From Saccharopolyspora_D taberi (lineage in GTDB: Bacteria; Actinomycetota; Actinomycetes; Mycobacteriales; Pseudonocardiaceae): DNA of 64,000 nt. This document shows, piece by piece, positions 38,853 to 47,465 of the stretch. The notes beneath the pieces were generated by a model that saw only the letters and a program-made list of their open reading frames with translations, did not search any database and was not told where the DNA came from. A program made the translations under genes and the position numbers. How positions within the stretch are numbered: position 1 is the first letter of the stretch; every line of letters begins with the position of its first letter. Location: assembly GCF_039534165.1 (NCBI RefSeq), contig NZ_BAAAUX010000003.1, forward strand, positions 1-64,000, given 5' to 3'.

Positions 38853-41486
38853 GTGACACAGACCCAAGCCGCACAGCCCCGTGAACTTCCGTCGACCTGG
38901 AATCCGGCCGACGTAGAGGCCGAGCTGTACCAGCGCTGGGTAGCCGCCGGATACTTCACCGCCGACCCGGCCAGTGACAAGCCCCCGTTCTCGATCGTCA
39001 TCCCGCCGCCGAACGTCACCGGCAGCCTGCACATCGGCCACGCCTTCGAGCACACCCTGATGGACGTGCTCACCCGGCGCCGCCGGATGCAGGGCTACGA
39101 CGCCCTGTGGCTGCCGGGCATGGACCACGCCAGCATCGCGGTGCACGCGCTGGTGGAAAAGCAGCTCCGCGACGAGGGGATCGACCACCGCGAGCTCGGG
39201 CGCGAGGGCTTCCTGGACCGCGTCTGGCAGTGGAAGGAGAAGCACGGCGGGGCGATCCTGTCGCAGATGCGCCGGCTCGGCGACTCCGTCGACTGGTCCC
39301 GCGAGCGCTTCACCATGGACGACGGTCTCTCCCGCGCCGTCCGGACGATCTTCAAGAAGCTCTACGACGACGGCCTGATCTACCGCGCGGAGCGGCTGGT
39401 CAACTGGTCGCCGGACATGCGGTCGGCCATCTCCGACATCGAGGTGGAGCACAAGGAGGTCGAGGGCGAGCTGGTCTCCATGCGCTACGGCGACGGCGAG
39501 AACTCGATCGTCGTGGCCACCACCCGCGTCGAGACGATGCTCGGTGACACCGCCGTGGCGGTCCACCCCGACGACGAGCGCTACCGGCACCTGGTCGGCA
39601 CCGAGATCGAGCTCCCGCTGACCGGCCGCCGGATCCCGGTCGTCGCCGACACCCACGTCGATCCCGAGTTCGGCACCGGCGCGGTGAAGGTGACCCCGGC
39701 GCACGACCCGAACGACTTCGAGATCGGCCAGCGCCACGACCTGCCGATGCTCACGATCATGGACGAGCAGGGCCGGATCGCCCACACCGGAACCGAGTTC
39801 GACGGCATGGACCGCTTCGAAGCCCGGGTCGCGGTGCGCGAGCGCCTGCGCGAGCAGGACCGGATCGTCGCCGAGAAGCGGCCGTACCTGCACAGCGTCG
39901 GGCACAGCTCGCGGTCCAAGGAGCCGATCGAGCCGCGCCTGTCGTTGCAGTGGTACGTCCGGGTCGGCCCGCTGGCCAAGGCGGCGGGCGACGCGGTGCG
40001 CGACGGCCGGGTCGAGGTGCACCCGCCGGAGATGGCCAAGCGCTACTTCGACTGGGTCGACAACCTGCACGACTGGAACATCTCGCGGCAGCTGTGGTGG
40101 GGCCACCGGATCCCGATCTGGTACGGCCCGAACGGCGAGGTCGTCTGCGTCGGGCCGGACGAGGAGCCGCCGACCGGCGACGGCTGGCACCAGGACGAGG
40201 ACGTCCTGGACACCTGGTTCTCCTCGGGCCTGTGGCCGTTCTCGACCATGGGCTGGCCGGACGACACCGCCGATCTGCGCAGGTACTACCCGACCAGCGT
40301 GCTGGTCACCGGCTACGACATCCTCTTCTTCTGGGTCATCCGGATGATGCTGATGGGCCTGTACGCGATGGACGGCGAGCCGCCCTTCAGGACCATCGCG
40401 CTGCACGGCATGGTCCGCGACGCGCACGGCAAGAAGATGTCGAAGTCGGCTGGCAACACGGTCGACCCGCTGGAGTGGATGAACTCCTACGGCACCGACG
40501 CGCTGCGCTTCACGCTGGCCCGCGGCGCCAACCCGGGCGCGGACTCGCCGATCAGCGAGGAGTGGGTCGCCGGTTCCCGCAGCTTCTGCACGAAGCTGTT
40601 CAACGCCACCAAGTTCGCGATGATGAACGGGGCCCGGGTGCCGGACGCGCTGCCCGCGCGGTCCGGCCTGACCGACGCCGACCGGTGGATCCTGGACCGG
40701 CTCGACCAGCTCGTGTCCGAAGTGGACGAGCTGCTGGAGGACTTCCAGTTCGCCAAGGCCACCGAGGCGCTCTACCACTTCACCTGGGACGAGTTCTGCG
40801 ACTGGTACCTGGAGCTGTCGAAGGTCCAGCTGGATGCCCACACTGAACGCGCCGAGAGCACCCGGGAGGTCCTCGGGTACGTGCTCGACGTGCTGCTGCG
40901 CCTGCTGCACCCGACGATCCCGTACCTCACCGAGACGCTGTGGACGACCCTGACCGGTCGCGAGTCCGTCGTGATCGCCGACTGGCCCGCGCCCTCGGGC
41001 GAGCAGGCCGACCCCGGCGCGGCCGAGCGGATCGCCGCGGTGCAGAAGCTGATCACCGAGATCCGGCGGTTCCGGTCCGACCAGGGCCTCAAGCCGGGGC
41101 AGCGGGTCGCCGCCCGCCTCGGCGGGATCGCCGAGCTCGGGCTCGACGGGCACGTGGCCGCGGTGCGGTCGCTGGCCCGGGTCACCGAGCCCGCGGACGG
41201 CTTCACCTCGTCGGCCTCCATCGAGGTCGGCCTGACCGGCGGCACCGTCGCGGTGGAGCTGGACCTGTCCGGCGCGGTCGACGTCGAGGCCGAGCGCAAG
41301 CGGCTGGCCAAGGACCTCGCGGCGGCCGAGAAGGAGCTGTCGGGCGCGGACAAGAAGCTCGGCAACCCGGCCTTCACCGGCAAGGCCCCGGCCGAGGTGG
41401 TCGACAAGATCAGGGTCCGCCGGGAGACCGCGCTGGCCGACATCGAGCGGATCAACGCCCGCCTGGCGGCGCTGCCGCAGGGCTGA
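38853..41486 (+). CDS. valS: Valine--tRNA ligase
   Basis: 877 residues from GTG 38853. Class I synthetase: HIGH at residues 60-63 (LHIGHAFEHTL), the editing domain around residues 190-330 (TTRVETMLGDTAVAVHP, GTGAVKVTPAHDPND), KMSKS near residue 528, the anticodon-binding domain, and the C-terminal coiled-coil arm (ERKRLAKDLAAAEKEL). The length is normal. The frame is open well upstream of 38853, but that part is antisense to the oxidoreductase gene. It is followed by a strong hairpin at 41505-41534, then folC, the usual valS-folC order. Confidence 0.97.
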   Translation: MTQTQAAQPRELPSTWNPADVEAELYQRWVAAGYFTADPASDKPPFSIVIPPPNVTGSLHIGHAFEHTLMDVLTRRRRMQGYDALWLPGMDHASIAVHALVEKQLRDEGIDHRELGREGFLDRVWQWKEKHGGAILSQMRRLGDSVDWSRERFTMDDGLSRAVRTIFKKLYDDGLIYRAERLVNWSPDMRSAISDIEVEHKEVEGELVSMRYGDGENSIVVATTRVETMLGDTAVAVHPDDERYRHLVGTEIELPLTGRRIPVVADTHVDPEFGTGAVKVTPAHDPNDFEIGQRHDLPMLTIMDEQGRIAHTGTEFDGMDRFEARVAVRERLREQDRIVAEKRPYLHSVGHSSRSKEPIEPRLSLQWYVRVGPLAKAAGDAVRDGRVEVHPPEMAKRYFDWVDNLHDWNISRQLWWGHRIPIWYGPNGEVVCVGPDEEPPTGDGWHQDEDVLDTWFSSGLWPFSTMGWPDDTADLRRYYPTSVLVTGYDILFFWVIRMMLMGLYAMDGEPPFRTIALHGMVRDAHGKKMSKSAGNTVDPLEWMNSYGTDALRFTLARGANPGADSPISEEWVAGSRSFCTKLFNATKFAMMNGARVPDALPARSGLTDADRWILDRLDQLVSEVDELLEDFQFAKATEALYHFTWDEFCDWYLELSKVQLDAHTERAESTREVLGYVLDVLLRLLHPTIPYLTETLWTTLTGRESVVIADWPAPSGEQADPGAAERIAAVQKLITEIRRFRSDQGLKPGQRVAARLGGIAELGLDGHVAAVRSLARVTEPADGFTSSASIEVGLTGGTVAVELDLSGAVDVEAERKRLAKDLAAAEKELSGADKKLGNPAFTGKAPAEVVDKIRVRRETALADIERINARLAALPQG

Positions 41487-41504
41487 GCGCGCACGACCGC
41501 GGGA

Positions 41505-41534
41505 GCGGGCCGTCCCAGGTGGGGCGGCCCGCTT
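41505..41534 (+). terminator. Hairpin after valS
   Basis: AGCGGGCCGTCCC pairs with GGGGCGGCCCGCT through a four-base loop (AGGT), starting 18 bases after the stop. It ends in TTCGTCG. Confidence 0.75.
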
Positions 41535-41637
41535 CGTCGTGGGTGCGGGTGCGCGACCGCCGCCGGACGGTCCGCCGGAGCCGCGACGTAGACTTTGACC
41601 TCGACATTCGCCGTCGGGGCACAGGAGAGTGAAGGAC

Positions 41638-43005
41638 TTGTCCGACACCGATCCAGGCGCGTTGCAGGAACTGCGCGTGGTGGAGGCCGAACTCAACGAG
41701 CGCTGGCCGGAGACCAAGATCGAGCCGTCGCTCGACCGCATCCGGGCGCTGACCGACCTGCTGGCCGAGCCGCAGCGCAGCTATCCGGTGGTGCACATCG
41801 CGGGCACCAACGGCAAGTCGTCCACGTCCCGGATGATCGACGCGCTGCTCGGCCGGATCGGCCTGCGGGTCGGCCGCTACACCAGCCCGCACCTCCAGCT
41901 CGCCACCGAGCGGATCAGCATCGACGGCGCCCCGATCAGCCCGGCCGCCTACGTCGAGGCCTACCGCGACATCGCGCCGTACGTGTCCATCGTGGATTCC
42001 CGCGGCGAGATCGCGATGAGCAAGTTCGAGGTGCTGACCGGGATGGCGTTCGCCGCGTTCGCCGACGCGCCGGTCGAGGCCGCGGTGCTGGAGGTCGGGC
42101 TCGGCGGCAGCTGGGACGCCACCAACGTCGCCGACGCCAAGATCGCGGTGATCTGCCCGGTCGCGCTGGACCACGCCGAGTACCTGGGCAGCGACCTCGG
42201 CGGGATCGCCAAGGAGAAGGCCGGGATCATCAAGCCCGGCTCGGTCGTGGTGCTGGCCGCGCAGCCCGCCGAGGCGCAGCAGCCGATCATGGACCGGATC
42301 GCCGAGGTCGACGCCACCGTGGCCCGCGAGGGGCACGAGTTCGGCGTGCTCTCGCGCACGGTCGCCGTCGGCGGCCAGATGCTGCGGTTGCAGGGGCTCG
42401 GCGGCGTCTACGACGAGGTGTTCCTGCCCCTGCACGGCGAGCACCAGGCGCGCAACGCCTCCCTCGCGCTCGCCGCGGTCGAAGCGTTCTTCGGCGCGGG
42501 CGCCCAGCACCAGCTCGACGTGGACGCGGTCCGCGAAGCCTTCGCGAGCGTCATCACCCCCGGCCGCCTGGAGCGGGTGCGCTCGGCGCCGTCGGTGCTG
42601 GTCGACGCCGCGCACAACCCGCACGGCGCGCGGGCGCTGGCGGACGCGCTGAGCTCGGAGTTCTCCTTCCGGCGGCTGATCGCGGTGATCAGCGTGCTCG
42701 GCGACAAGGACGTGCGCGGCATCCTCGCCGAGCTGGAACCGGTGGTCGAGGAGGTCGTGCTGACCAGGAACTCCTCGCCGCGCGCGATGGACCCCGACGA
42801 GCTAGCCGGCATCGCCAAGGACGTCTTCGGCCCGGACCGGATCGTGGTCGAACCCCGCATGGACAACGCGGTCGAGACCGCGATCCAGATGGCCGAGGAG
42901 ACCTCCGACCCGGGCGAGTCGGTGTCCGGCGGGGGTGTGGTGATCACCGGATCCGTGGTGACCGCGGGCGAGGCGCGGGCGCTGTTCGGCAAGGAGCCCG
43001 CGTGA
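41638..43005 (+). CDS. folC: Bifunctional folylpolyglutamate/dihydrofolate synthase
   Basis: 455 residues from TTG 41638, with AGGAG ten bases upstream; GTG 41629 is also in frame but directly touches that site. The Mur-ligase-type ATP site is VVHIAGTNGKSSTSRMID, the folate loop is TSPHLQLATERI, and VLEVGLGGSWDATN and DAAHNPHGARAL are family signatures. It adds glutamates to folates and, as dihydrofolate synthase, makes dihydrofolate from dihydropteroate. It overlaps the next gene by GTGA at 43002-43005. Confidence 0.95.
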   Translation: MSDTDPGALQELRVVEAELNERWPETKIEPSLDRIRALTDLLAEPQRSYPVVHIAGTNGKSSTSRMIDALLGRIGLRVGRYTSPHLQLATERISIDGAPISPAAYVEAYRDIAPYVSIVDSRGEIAMSKFEVLTGMAFAAFADAPVEAAVLEVGLGGSWDATNVADAKIAVICPVALDHAEYLGSDLGGIAKEKAGIIKPGSVVVLAAQPAEAQQPIMDRIAEVDATVAREGHEFGVLSRTVAVGGQMLRLQGLGGVYDEVFLPLHGEHQARNASLALAAVEAFFGAGAQHQLDVDAVREAFASVITPGRLERVRSAPSVLVDAAHNPHGARALADALSSEFSFRRLIAVISVLGDKDVRGILAELEPVVEEVVLTRNSSPRAMDPDELAGIAKDVFGPDRIVVEPRMDNAVETAIQMAEETSDPGESVSGGGVVITGSVVTAGEARALFGKEPA

Positions 43006-43460
43006 GCCAGGAACCCAACACCCCGTCCGGCGACGACGAGTACGGCCTGCCGATCCCGCCGGAAGGCGTGCGCGACCCGTGGAAGGGCCTGCGCGGGATC
43101 ATGGCGGCCACGCTGATCCTGGAGTTCATCGTCTTCGGCCTGGCGCTGCCGGTGGTCTGGCAGTTCGCCGGGGGAGTGTCGAGCGTCGGATTCGGCGTCG
43201 TCGTGGCGCTGTCGGTGCTGCTGCTGGCCGCCGCGTTCGTGCAGCGCCGCCGGTGGGGCCTGTGGTTCGCGCTCGCGTTGCAGGCGGCGCTCGTGCTGTG
43301 CGTCTTCGTGCACCCGGCGATCGGGATCATGGGCGTGGTGTTCGCCGTGGTGTGGGGCTACATCGTGTACCTGCGCCGCGACGTCGCCAAGCGGATGCGC
43401 GAGGGGCGGCTCTACGACCAGCTCGGGCATCCGCCGGGGTATCCGCCCGAGAAGCAGTGA
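43002..43460 (+). CDS. DUF4233 membrane protein
   Basis: 152 residues, GTG inside the GTGA overlap with folC. Residues 1-30 are cytosolic (EYGLPIPPEGVRDPWKGLRG). Four hydrophobic helices follow (about 33-53, 60-80, 87-105, 107-125), and then a basic tail RRDVAKRMREGRLYDQL. DUF4233 proteins follow folC in most actinobacteria, so the coupling is conserved; the function is unknown. In related genomes ndk follows directly. Here an alcohol dehydrogenase and a PhoD-type phosphatase have been placed between. Confidence 0.88.
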   Translation: MSQEPNTPSGDDEYGLPIPPEGVRDPWKGLRGIMAATLILEFIVFGLALPVVWQFAGGVSSVGFGVVVALSVLLLAAAFVQRRRWGLWFALALQAALVLCVFVHPAIGIMGVVFAVVWGYIVYLRRDVAKRMREGRLYDQLGHPPGYPPEKQ

Positions 43461-43541
43461 GCTGACCGGCGTCTCGTCGAGCGCGAACGGGGTGAACGGC
43501 ACGGCTTCGCGCAGCGCGGCGACGCCAGGTCGGGCCGGGCG

Positions 43542-44642
43542 TCAGCCGATGTCGACGATGGCGCGACCGACGATCTCGCCGCGGTTGAGGGAGTCGTAGG
43601 CGTCCTGGACCCGGTCGAACGGGTAGCGGCGGCTGATCGCGTCCTGCGGGCGGAGCAGGCCGCGGGCGACCAGGTCGAGCAGCACCGGCATGTCCCGGCG
43701 GGGCTTGGCGCCGTAGGAACCCTTGATCTGCAGCTTGCGGCGGGCGATGGTCGCCAGGTCGAACTCGCCGACCGTGCCCCTGGGCGCGATGCCGACGATC
43801 ACGACCTGCCCGCCCTCGACCACCGAGTCGCGAGCCACCTCGAAGGTCGCCACCCGGCCCAGCGCTTCGAACGCGACGTCCACGCCGCGGCCACCGGTGA
43901 TCTCCCGGATCGCCTGCGGCGCGTCGGCCTCGGCCGAGTTCACGGTGTGGGTCGCGCCGAGCTCGCGCGCCGCGGCCAGCTTCTCCTCGCTGATGTCCAC
44001 GGCGACGATCACCGAGGCGCCGAAGGTCGCGGCGAGCTGGATCAGCGCGGAGCCGACCCCGCCCGCGGCGACCACCGCGACGGTGTCGCCGACCCGGACG
44101 TCGGCGGCGTGCCGGAGCGCGCCGTAGGCGGTCATCGTCGAGCAGCCCACCGAGGAGACGTCGGCGAGCTCGACCCCGTCGGGCACCTTGAACACCGAGG
44201 ACGCCGTGGTCACCGAGCGCTCGGCCAGCCCGCCCTGCGAGTACATCCACACCGGCTCGCCGCCTGCCCGGAACAGCCGGGTGCCGCCGTCGTAGAGCTG
44301 GCCCTTCGCGCGGTTGTAGGCGAAGAACCGCTCGCAGATCTCCTCGTCGCCGCGCGCGCAGTTGCGGCACCGGCCGCACGGCATGATGAAGCTGGTGACC
44401 ACCCGGTCCCCCACGGCCAGCTCCGAGACCTCGGGCCCGACTTCCGAGACCACCCCGGCGACCTCGTGCCCGAGCACCGACGGGGTCGGGAACGGCAGTT
44501 CCCCCTTGAGCACGTGCAGGTCCGAGTGGCACGCCCCGCAGGAGGTCACGTCGATGGCGACCTCGCCGGCGAGCGGCCGGGGGTCGGCGAGTTCTTCGAT
44601 CCGCATCGGTTCGTTCACGGCGGTGTGCACGGCGGCGCGCAT
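43542..44642 (-). CDS. Zinc-dependent alcohol dehydrogenase (MDR family)
   Basis: 366 residues, ATG after GGAGGTCC. Catalytic zinc ligands are in TSCGACHSD and LGHEVAGVV. The structural zinc lobe has four Cys (MPCGRCRNCARGDEEIC). The NAD-binding fold is VVAAGGVGSALIQLA, with DISEEKLAAARELGA. The AYGALRHAADV region is intact. It is a full-length alcohol or aldehyde dehydrogenase of unknown substrate, convergent with DUF4233 and divergent from the PhoD-type gene. With its neighbour it breaks the usual folC-DUF4233-ndk order. Confidence 0.92.
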   Translation of the reverse strand: MRAAVHTAVNEPMRIEELADPRPLAGEVAIDVTSCGACHSDLHVLKGELPFPTPSVLGHEVAGVVSEVGPEVSELAVGDRVVTSFIMPCGRCRNCARGDEEICERFFAYNRAKGQLYDGGTRLFRAGGEPVWMYSQGGLAERSVTTASSVFKVPDGVELADVSSVGCSTMTAYGALRHAADVRVGDTVAVVAAGGVGSALIQLAATFGASVIVAVDISEEKLAAARELGATHTVNSAEADAPQAIREITGGRGVDVAFEALGRVATFEVARDSVVEGGQVVIVGIAPRGTVGEFDLATIARRKLQIKGSYGAKPRRDMPVLLDLVARGLLRPQDAISRRYPFDRVQDAYDSLNRGEIVGRAIVDIG

Positions 44643-44799
44643 CCGGGACCTCCAGCTCGGACCGTCCAGTCGGTATGACCGGGATCGAAGCTAACCCGGT
44701 GCGGCCGCTCGCACCAGAGCCCGAACCCGGCACGGCCGGTTCAACTGCGCGTCGGCTGATCGTGGCCACCCGGACGTCGCACTGGATTACAACGTCCGC

Positions 44800-46314
44800 A
44801 TGAACCTCGGACGCCGCACCCTGCTCACCGGCACCGGCGCGCTCGCCGCCGGACTGCTCCTGCCTTCCGGCCCGGCCTTCGCCCGCCCCGACCGCCCGCG
44901 CCTGACCCACGGGGTCCAGCTCGGCGACCCGCGCCCCGACGGCGCCGTCGTCTGGACCCGGGCCGACCGCCTGTCCCGGATGTTCGTCGAGATCAGCACC
45001 CGCCCCGACTTCCGGGACGCCCGGCGCGTCCCCGGCCCGTGGCTCACGCCCGAGACCGACGGCACCGGCGAGGTGCGGATCGACGGGCTGGCGCCGGGGC
45101 GCGAGGCGTTCTACCGCGTCGTCGCCCAGGACCCGGACGGCCGGGTCGACAGCGAGCCGCTGACCGGCAGCTTCCGCACGGTCCCCAACGGGCCGCGGGA
45201 CATCCGCTTCCTGTGGTCCGGTGACGTCGTCGGTCAGGGCTTCGGCATCAACCCCGACCTCGGCGGCATGACCATCTACTCCGCCATGGCCGACCGGAAC
45301 CCGGACTTCTTCCTGCACAGCGGCGACACCGTCTACGCCGACGGGCCGCTGAAGGAGACCGTGACCCTGCCCGACGGCCGGGTGTGGCGCAACGTCGTGA
45401 CCCCGGAGAAGTCGAAGGTCGCCGAGACCCTGGCCGAGTACCGGGGCCAGTTCGCCTACAACCTGCTCGACGACAACTTCCGCGCGTTCGCCGCGAAGGT
45501 CCCGCAGCTGGTGCAGTGGGACGACCACGAGGTGACCAACAACTGGTACCCCGGCGAGATCCTGGACCGGCCCGAGTACACCGAGAAGCGCGTCGACGTC
45601 CTGGCCCAGCGCGGGTTCCAGGCGTTCCACGAGTGGCAGCCGGTGCGGCACCAGGACGCCGTCGACGGCCGGGTGTACCGCAAGGTCTCGCACGGTCCGC
45701 TGCTCGACGTCTTCGTGCTCGACATGCGCAGCTACCGCGACCCGAACTCGGCGGGCACCAAGCCCGAGCGGATCCTGGGCGAGCGGCAGGCGCGCTGGCT
45801 GGTCGAGGAGCTGTCCAGCTCGCGCGCGACCTGGAAGGTGATCGCCTCGGACATGCCGATCGGCATCGTCGTGCCGGACGGCGACAAGATCGAGGGCGTC
45901 GCCAACGGGCAGCCGGGCGCGCCGAACGGCCGAGAGGCCGAGCTGGCGTGGGTGCTCCAGGAGATCAGCCGCCGCGGGATCGCCAACACCGTGTGGCTCA
46001 CCGCCGACGTGCACTACACCGCCGCGGTCCACTACTCGCCGGAGCGCGCCGCCTTCGACGGCTTCGACCCGTTCTGGGAGTTCGTGTCCGGCCCGCTCAA
46101 CGCGGGCGCGTACCAGCCGAACAAGCTCGACCCGACCTTCGGGCCCGAGTACGTCTTCGCCTCCACGCCCAACCGGCTCGGCGCCTCGCCGATGGAGGGC
46201 TTCCAGCACTTCGGCGAGGTCAACATCGAGGCCGGTACCGGTGTGCTGCGCGTCGACCTGCGCGACATGACGGGCAAGTCGCTGTGGAGCAAGGCGCTCG
46301 ATCCGCGGCGCTGA
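44800..46314 (+). CDS. PhoD-type alkaline phosphatase/phosphodiesterase, Tat-exported
   Basis: 504 residues. Residues 1-30 are a twin-arginine signal (GRRTLLTGTGALAAGLLLP, then AFA). The Fn3-like N-terminal domain spans 35-125. The metallophosphatase domain has FLWSGDVVGQGFG, FFLHSGDTVYADG, WDDHEVTNNW, LDMRSYRD and LTADVHYTAAVHY, which together bind Fe/Ca in PhoD. It releases phosphate from esters outside the cell. TACAAC at 44788 lies six bases before the ATG, so the mRNA may be leaderless. It ends in a perfect hairpin at 46339-46368. Confidence 0.93.
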   Translation: MNLGRRTLLTGTGALAAGLLLPSGPAFARPDRPRLTHGVQLGDPRPDGAVVWTRADRLSRMFVEISTRPDFRDARRVPGPWLTPETDGTGEVRIDGLAPGREAFYRVVAQDPDGRVDSEPLTGSFRTVPNGPRDIRFLWSGDVVGQGFGINPDLGGMTIYSAMADRNPDFFLHSGDTVYADGPLKETVTLPDGRVWRNVVTPEKSKVAETLAEYRGQFAYNLLDDNFRAFAAKVPQLVQWDDHEVTNNWYPGEILDRPEYTEKRVDVLAQRGFQAFHEWQPVRHQDAVDGRVYRKVSHGPLLDVFVLDMRSYRDPNSAGTKPERILGERQARWLVEELSSSRATWKVIASDMPIGIVVPDGDKIEGVANGQPGAPNGREAELAWVLQEISRRGIANTVWLTADVHYTAAVHYSPERAAFDGFDPFWEFVSGPLNAGAYQPNKLDPTFGPEYVFASTPNRLGASPMEGFQHFGEVNIEAGTGVLRVDLRDMTGKSLWSKALDPRR

Positions 46315-46338
46315 CCGGGCGGCCCGCGCTCGCCGCGC

Positions 46339-46368
46339 CACGGGGCGTCGGCCTGCCGACGCCCCGTG
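46339..46368 (+). terminator. Hairpin after the PhoD-type gene
   Basis: A perfect 14-bp inverted repeat, CACGGGGCGTCGGC and GCCGACGCCCCGTG, separated by CT. It begins 24 bases after the stop codon. Confidence 0.8.
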
Positions 46369-46447
46369 AGGGCGGTCGCACCTGCGCCGATACCCTGGCG
46401 GGCAAATCGGGCGCGGGGTGAGCGCCCAGGCACAGAAGGAGACAATC

Positions 46448-46858
46448 GTGAGTGAGCGCACGCTCGTCCTGATCAAGCCCGACGGCGTCGAGCGCGGCCT
46501 GGTCGGCGAGGTCATCAACCGGATCGAGCGCAAGGGGCTGAAGCTGGTGGCGCTGGAGCTGCGCCAGGTCGAGCAGCAGCTCGCCGAGCAGCACTACGCC
46601 GAGCACGACGGCAAGCCGTTCTTCGGCAGCCTGCTGGAGTTCATCACCTCCGGCCCGGTCGTGGCCGCGGTCGTCGAGGGCCCGCGGGCGATCTCGGCGT
46701 TCCGCCAGCTCGCGGGCGGCACCGACCCGGTCGACAAGGCCGCGCCGGGCAGCATCCGCGGCGACTTCGGCCTGGAGGTCCAGTTCAACCTCGTGCACGG
46801 CTCGGACTCGGCCGAATCCGCGGCCCGCGAGATCAAGCTCTGGTTCCCGGAGCTCTGA
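46448..46858 (+). CDS. ndk: Nucleoside diphosphate kinase
   Basis: 136 residues from GTG 46448, with AAGGAG upstream; the length matches the family exactly. The N-terminus is ERTLVLIKPDGVERGLVG. The phosphohistidine His117 lies in NLVHGSDSAESA, and Arg/Thr of the active site are in the central GPVVAAVVEGPRAI. It transfers the gamma-phosphate of ATP to other nucleoside diphosphates. The next gene, a GNAT, starts five bases after the stop. Confidence 0.97.
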   Translation: MSERTLVLIKPDGVERGLVGEVINRIERKGLKLVALELRQVEQQLAEQHYAEHDGKPFFGSLLEFITSGPVVAAVVEGPRAISAFRQLAGGTDPVDKAAPGSIRGDFGLEVQFNLVHGSDSAESAAREIKLWFPEL

Positions 46859-46863
46859 GCGCG

Positions 46864-47394
46864 GTGACCGGCGACGAGTTCGTGACCGGCCCGCACCGGG
46901 TCGACACCCCGCACCCCGGCCTGGTCCACGCGCTGGCCGACCTGTGGGGTCAGGTCACGATCGCGGGCGGCGGGGTCGGTTTCGGCCCGGCCGACCCGGT
47001 CGAGGAGGTGCGCGCGGCGGCGAGCTCGGTGATCGACGACGTCGCAGCCAGGCGCGCCCACCTGATCACCATCGGCCGCAGCCACGAGCTGGTCGGCGCG
47101 GCGGTGCTGGTGCCCGGCCGGTACCCGGTGTCGCGGCACACCGCCGAGCTGTCGCTGCTCATGGTCCACCCGGACCTGTGGGGCAGGGGCTGGGGCAGGC
47201 AGCTGGTCGAAGCCGCGGTCTCGCAGGCGCGGGCGATCGGTGTGGAAAAGCTCGAACTCGTCGCCCGCAGCGGCGCCGGCCTTGAGGAGTTCTACACCGC
47301 GCTGGGCTGGGTGGAGAGCGGTCGCTGGCCCGGCTCGGTCCGCGTCGCCGAAGGCGACGACCGGGACCGCGTCTGGTTCACCCGCGATGTCTGA
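46864..47394 (+). CDS. GNAT-family acetyltransferase
   Basis: 176 residues, GTG five bases after ndk. The acetyl-CoA loop is in MVHPDLWGRGWGRQLVEAAV (R/Q-x-x-G-x-G/A pattern). FYTALGWVESGRWPGSVRV closes the fold. The N-terminal 60 residues are less typical. The substrate is unknown. It is probably cotranscribed with ndk and ends in the hairpin at 47406-47433. Confidence 0.85.
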   Translation: MTGDEFVTGPHRVDTPHPGLVHALADLWGQVTIAGGGVGFGPADPVEEVRAAASSVIDDVAARRAHLITIGRSHELVGAAVLVPGRYPVSRHTAELSLLMVHPDLWGRGWGRQLVEAAVSQARAIGVEKLELVARSGAGLEEFYTALGWVESGRWPGSVRVAEGDDRDRVWFTRDV

Positions 47395-47405
47395 GCCCGC
47401 GGTGG

Positions 47406-47433
47406 GGGAGTGCGGCACCGGCACCGCACTCCC
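47406..47433 (+). terminator. Hairpin after ndk-GNAT
   Basis: GGGAGTGCGG and CCGCACTCCC form a perfect 10-bp stem around CACCGGCA, 12 bases after the GNAT stop and 33 before the radical SAM start. Confidence 0.65.
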
Positions 47434-47465
47434 GGCTCGCTCCGGGCGCCACGTACGCTGAAACG

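Noticed and set aside
37836..41741. Minus-strand open frame of 1301 codons across valS
   Set aside because: Composition shadow of GC-rich valS and part of the oxidoreductase. It has no domain pattern, while valS has HIGH and KMSKS.
44735..44799. Possible PHO box before the PhoD-type phosphatase (GGTTCAACTG)
   Set aside because: A single degenerate half unit without the second direct repeat. It is not enough for a PhoP site.
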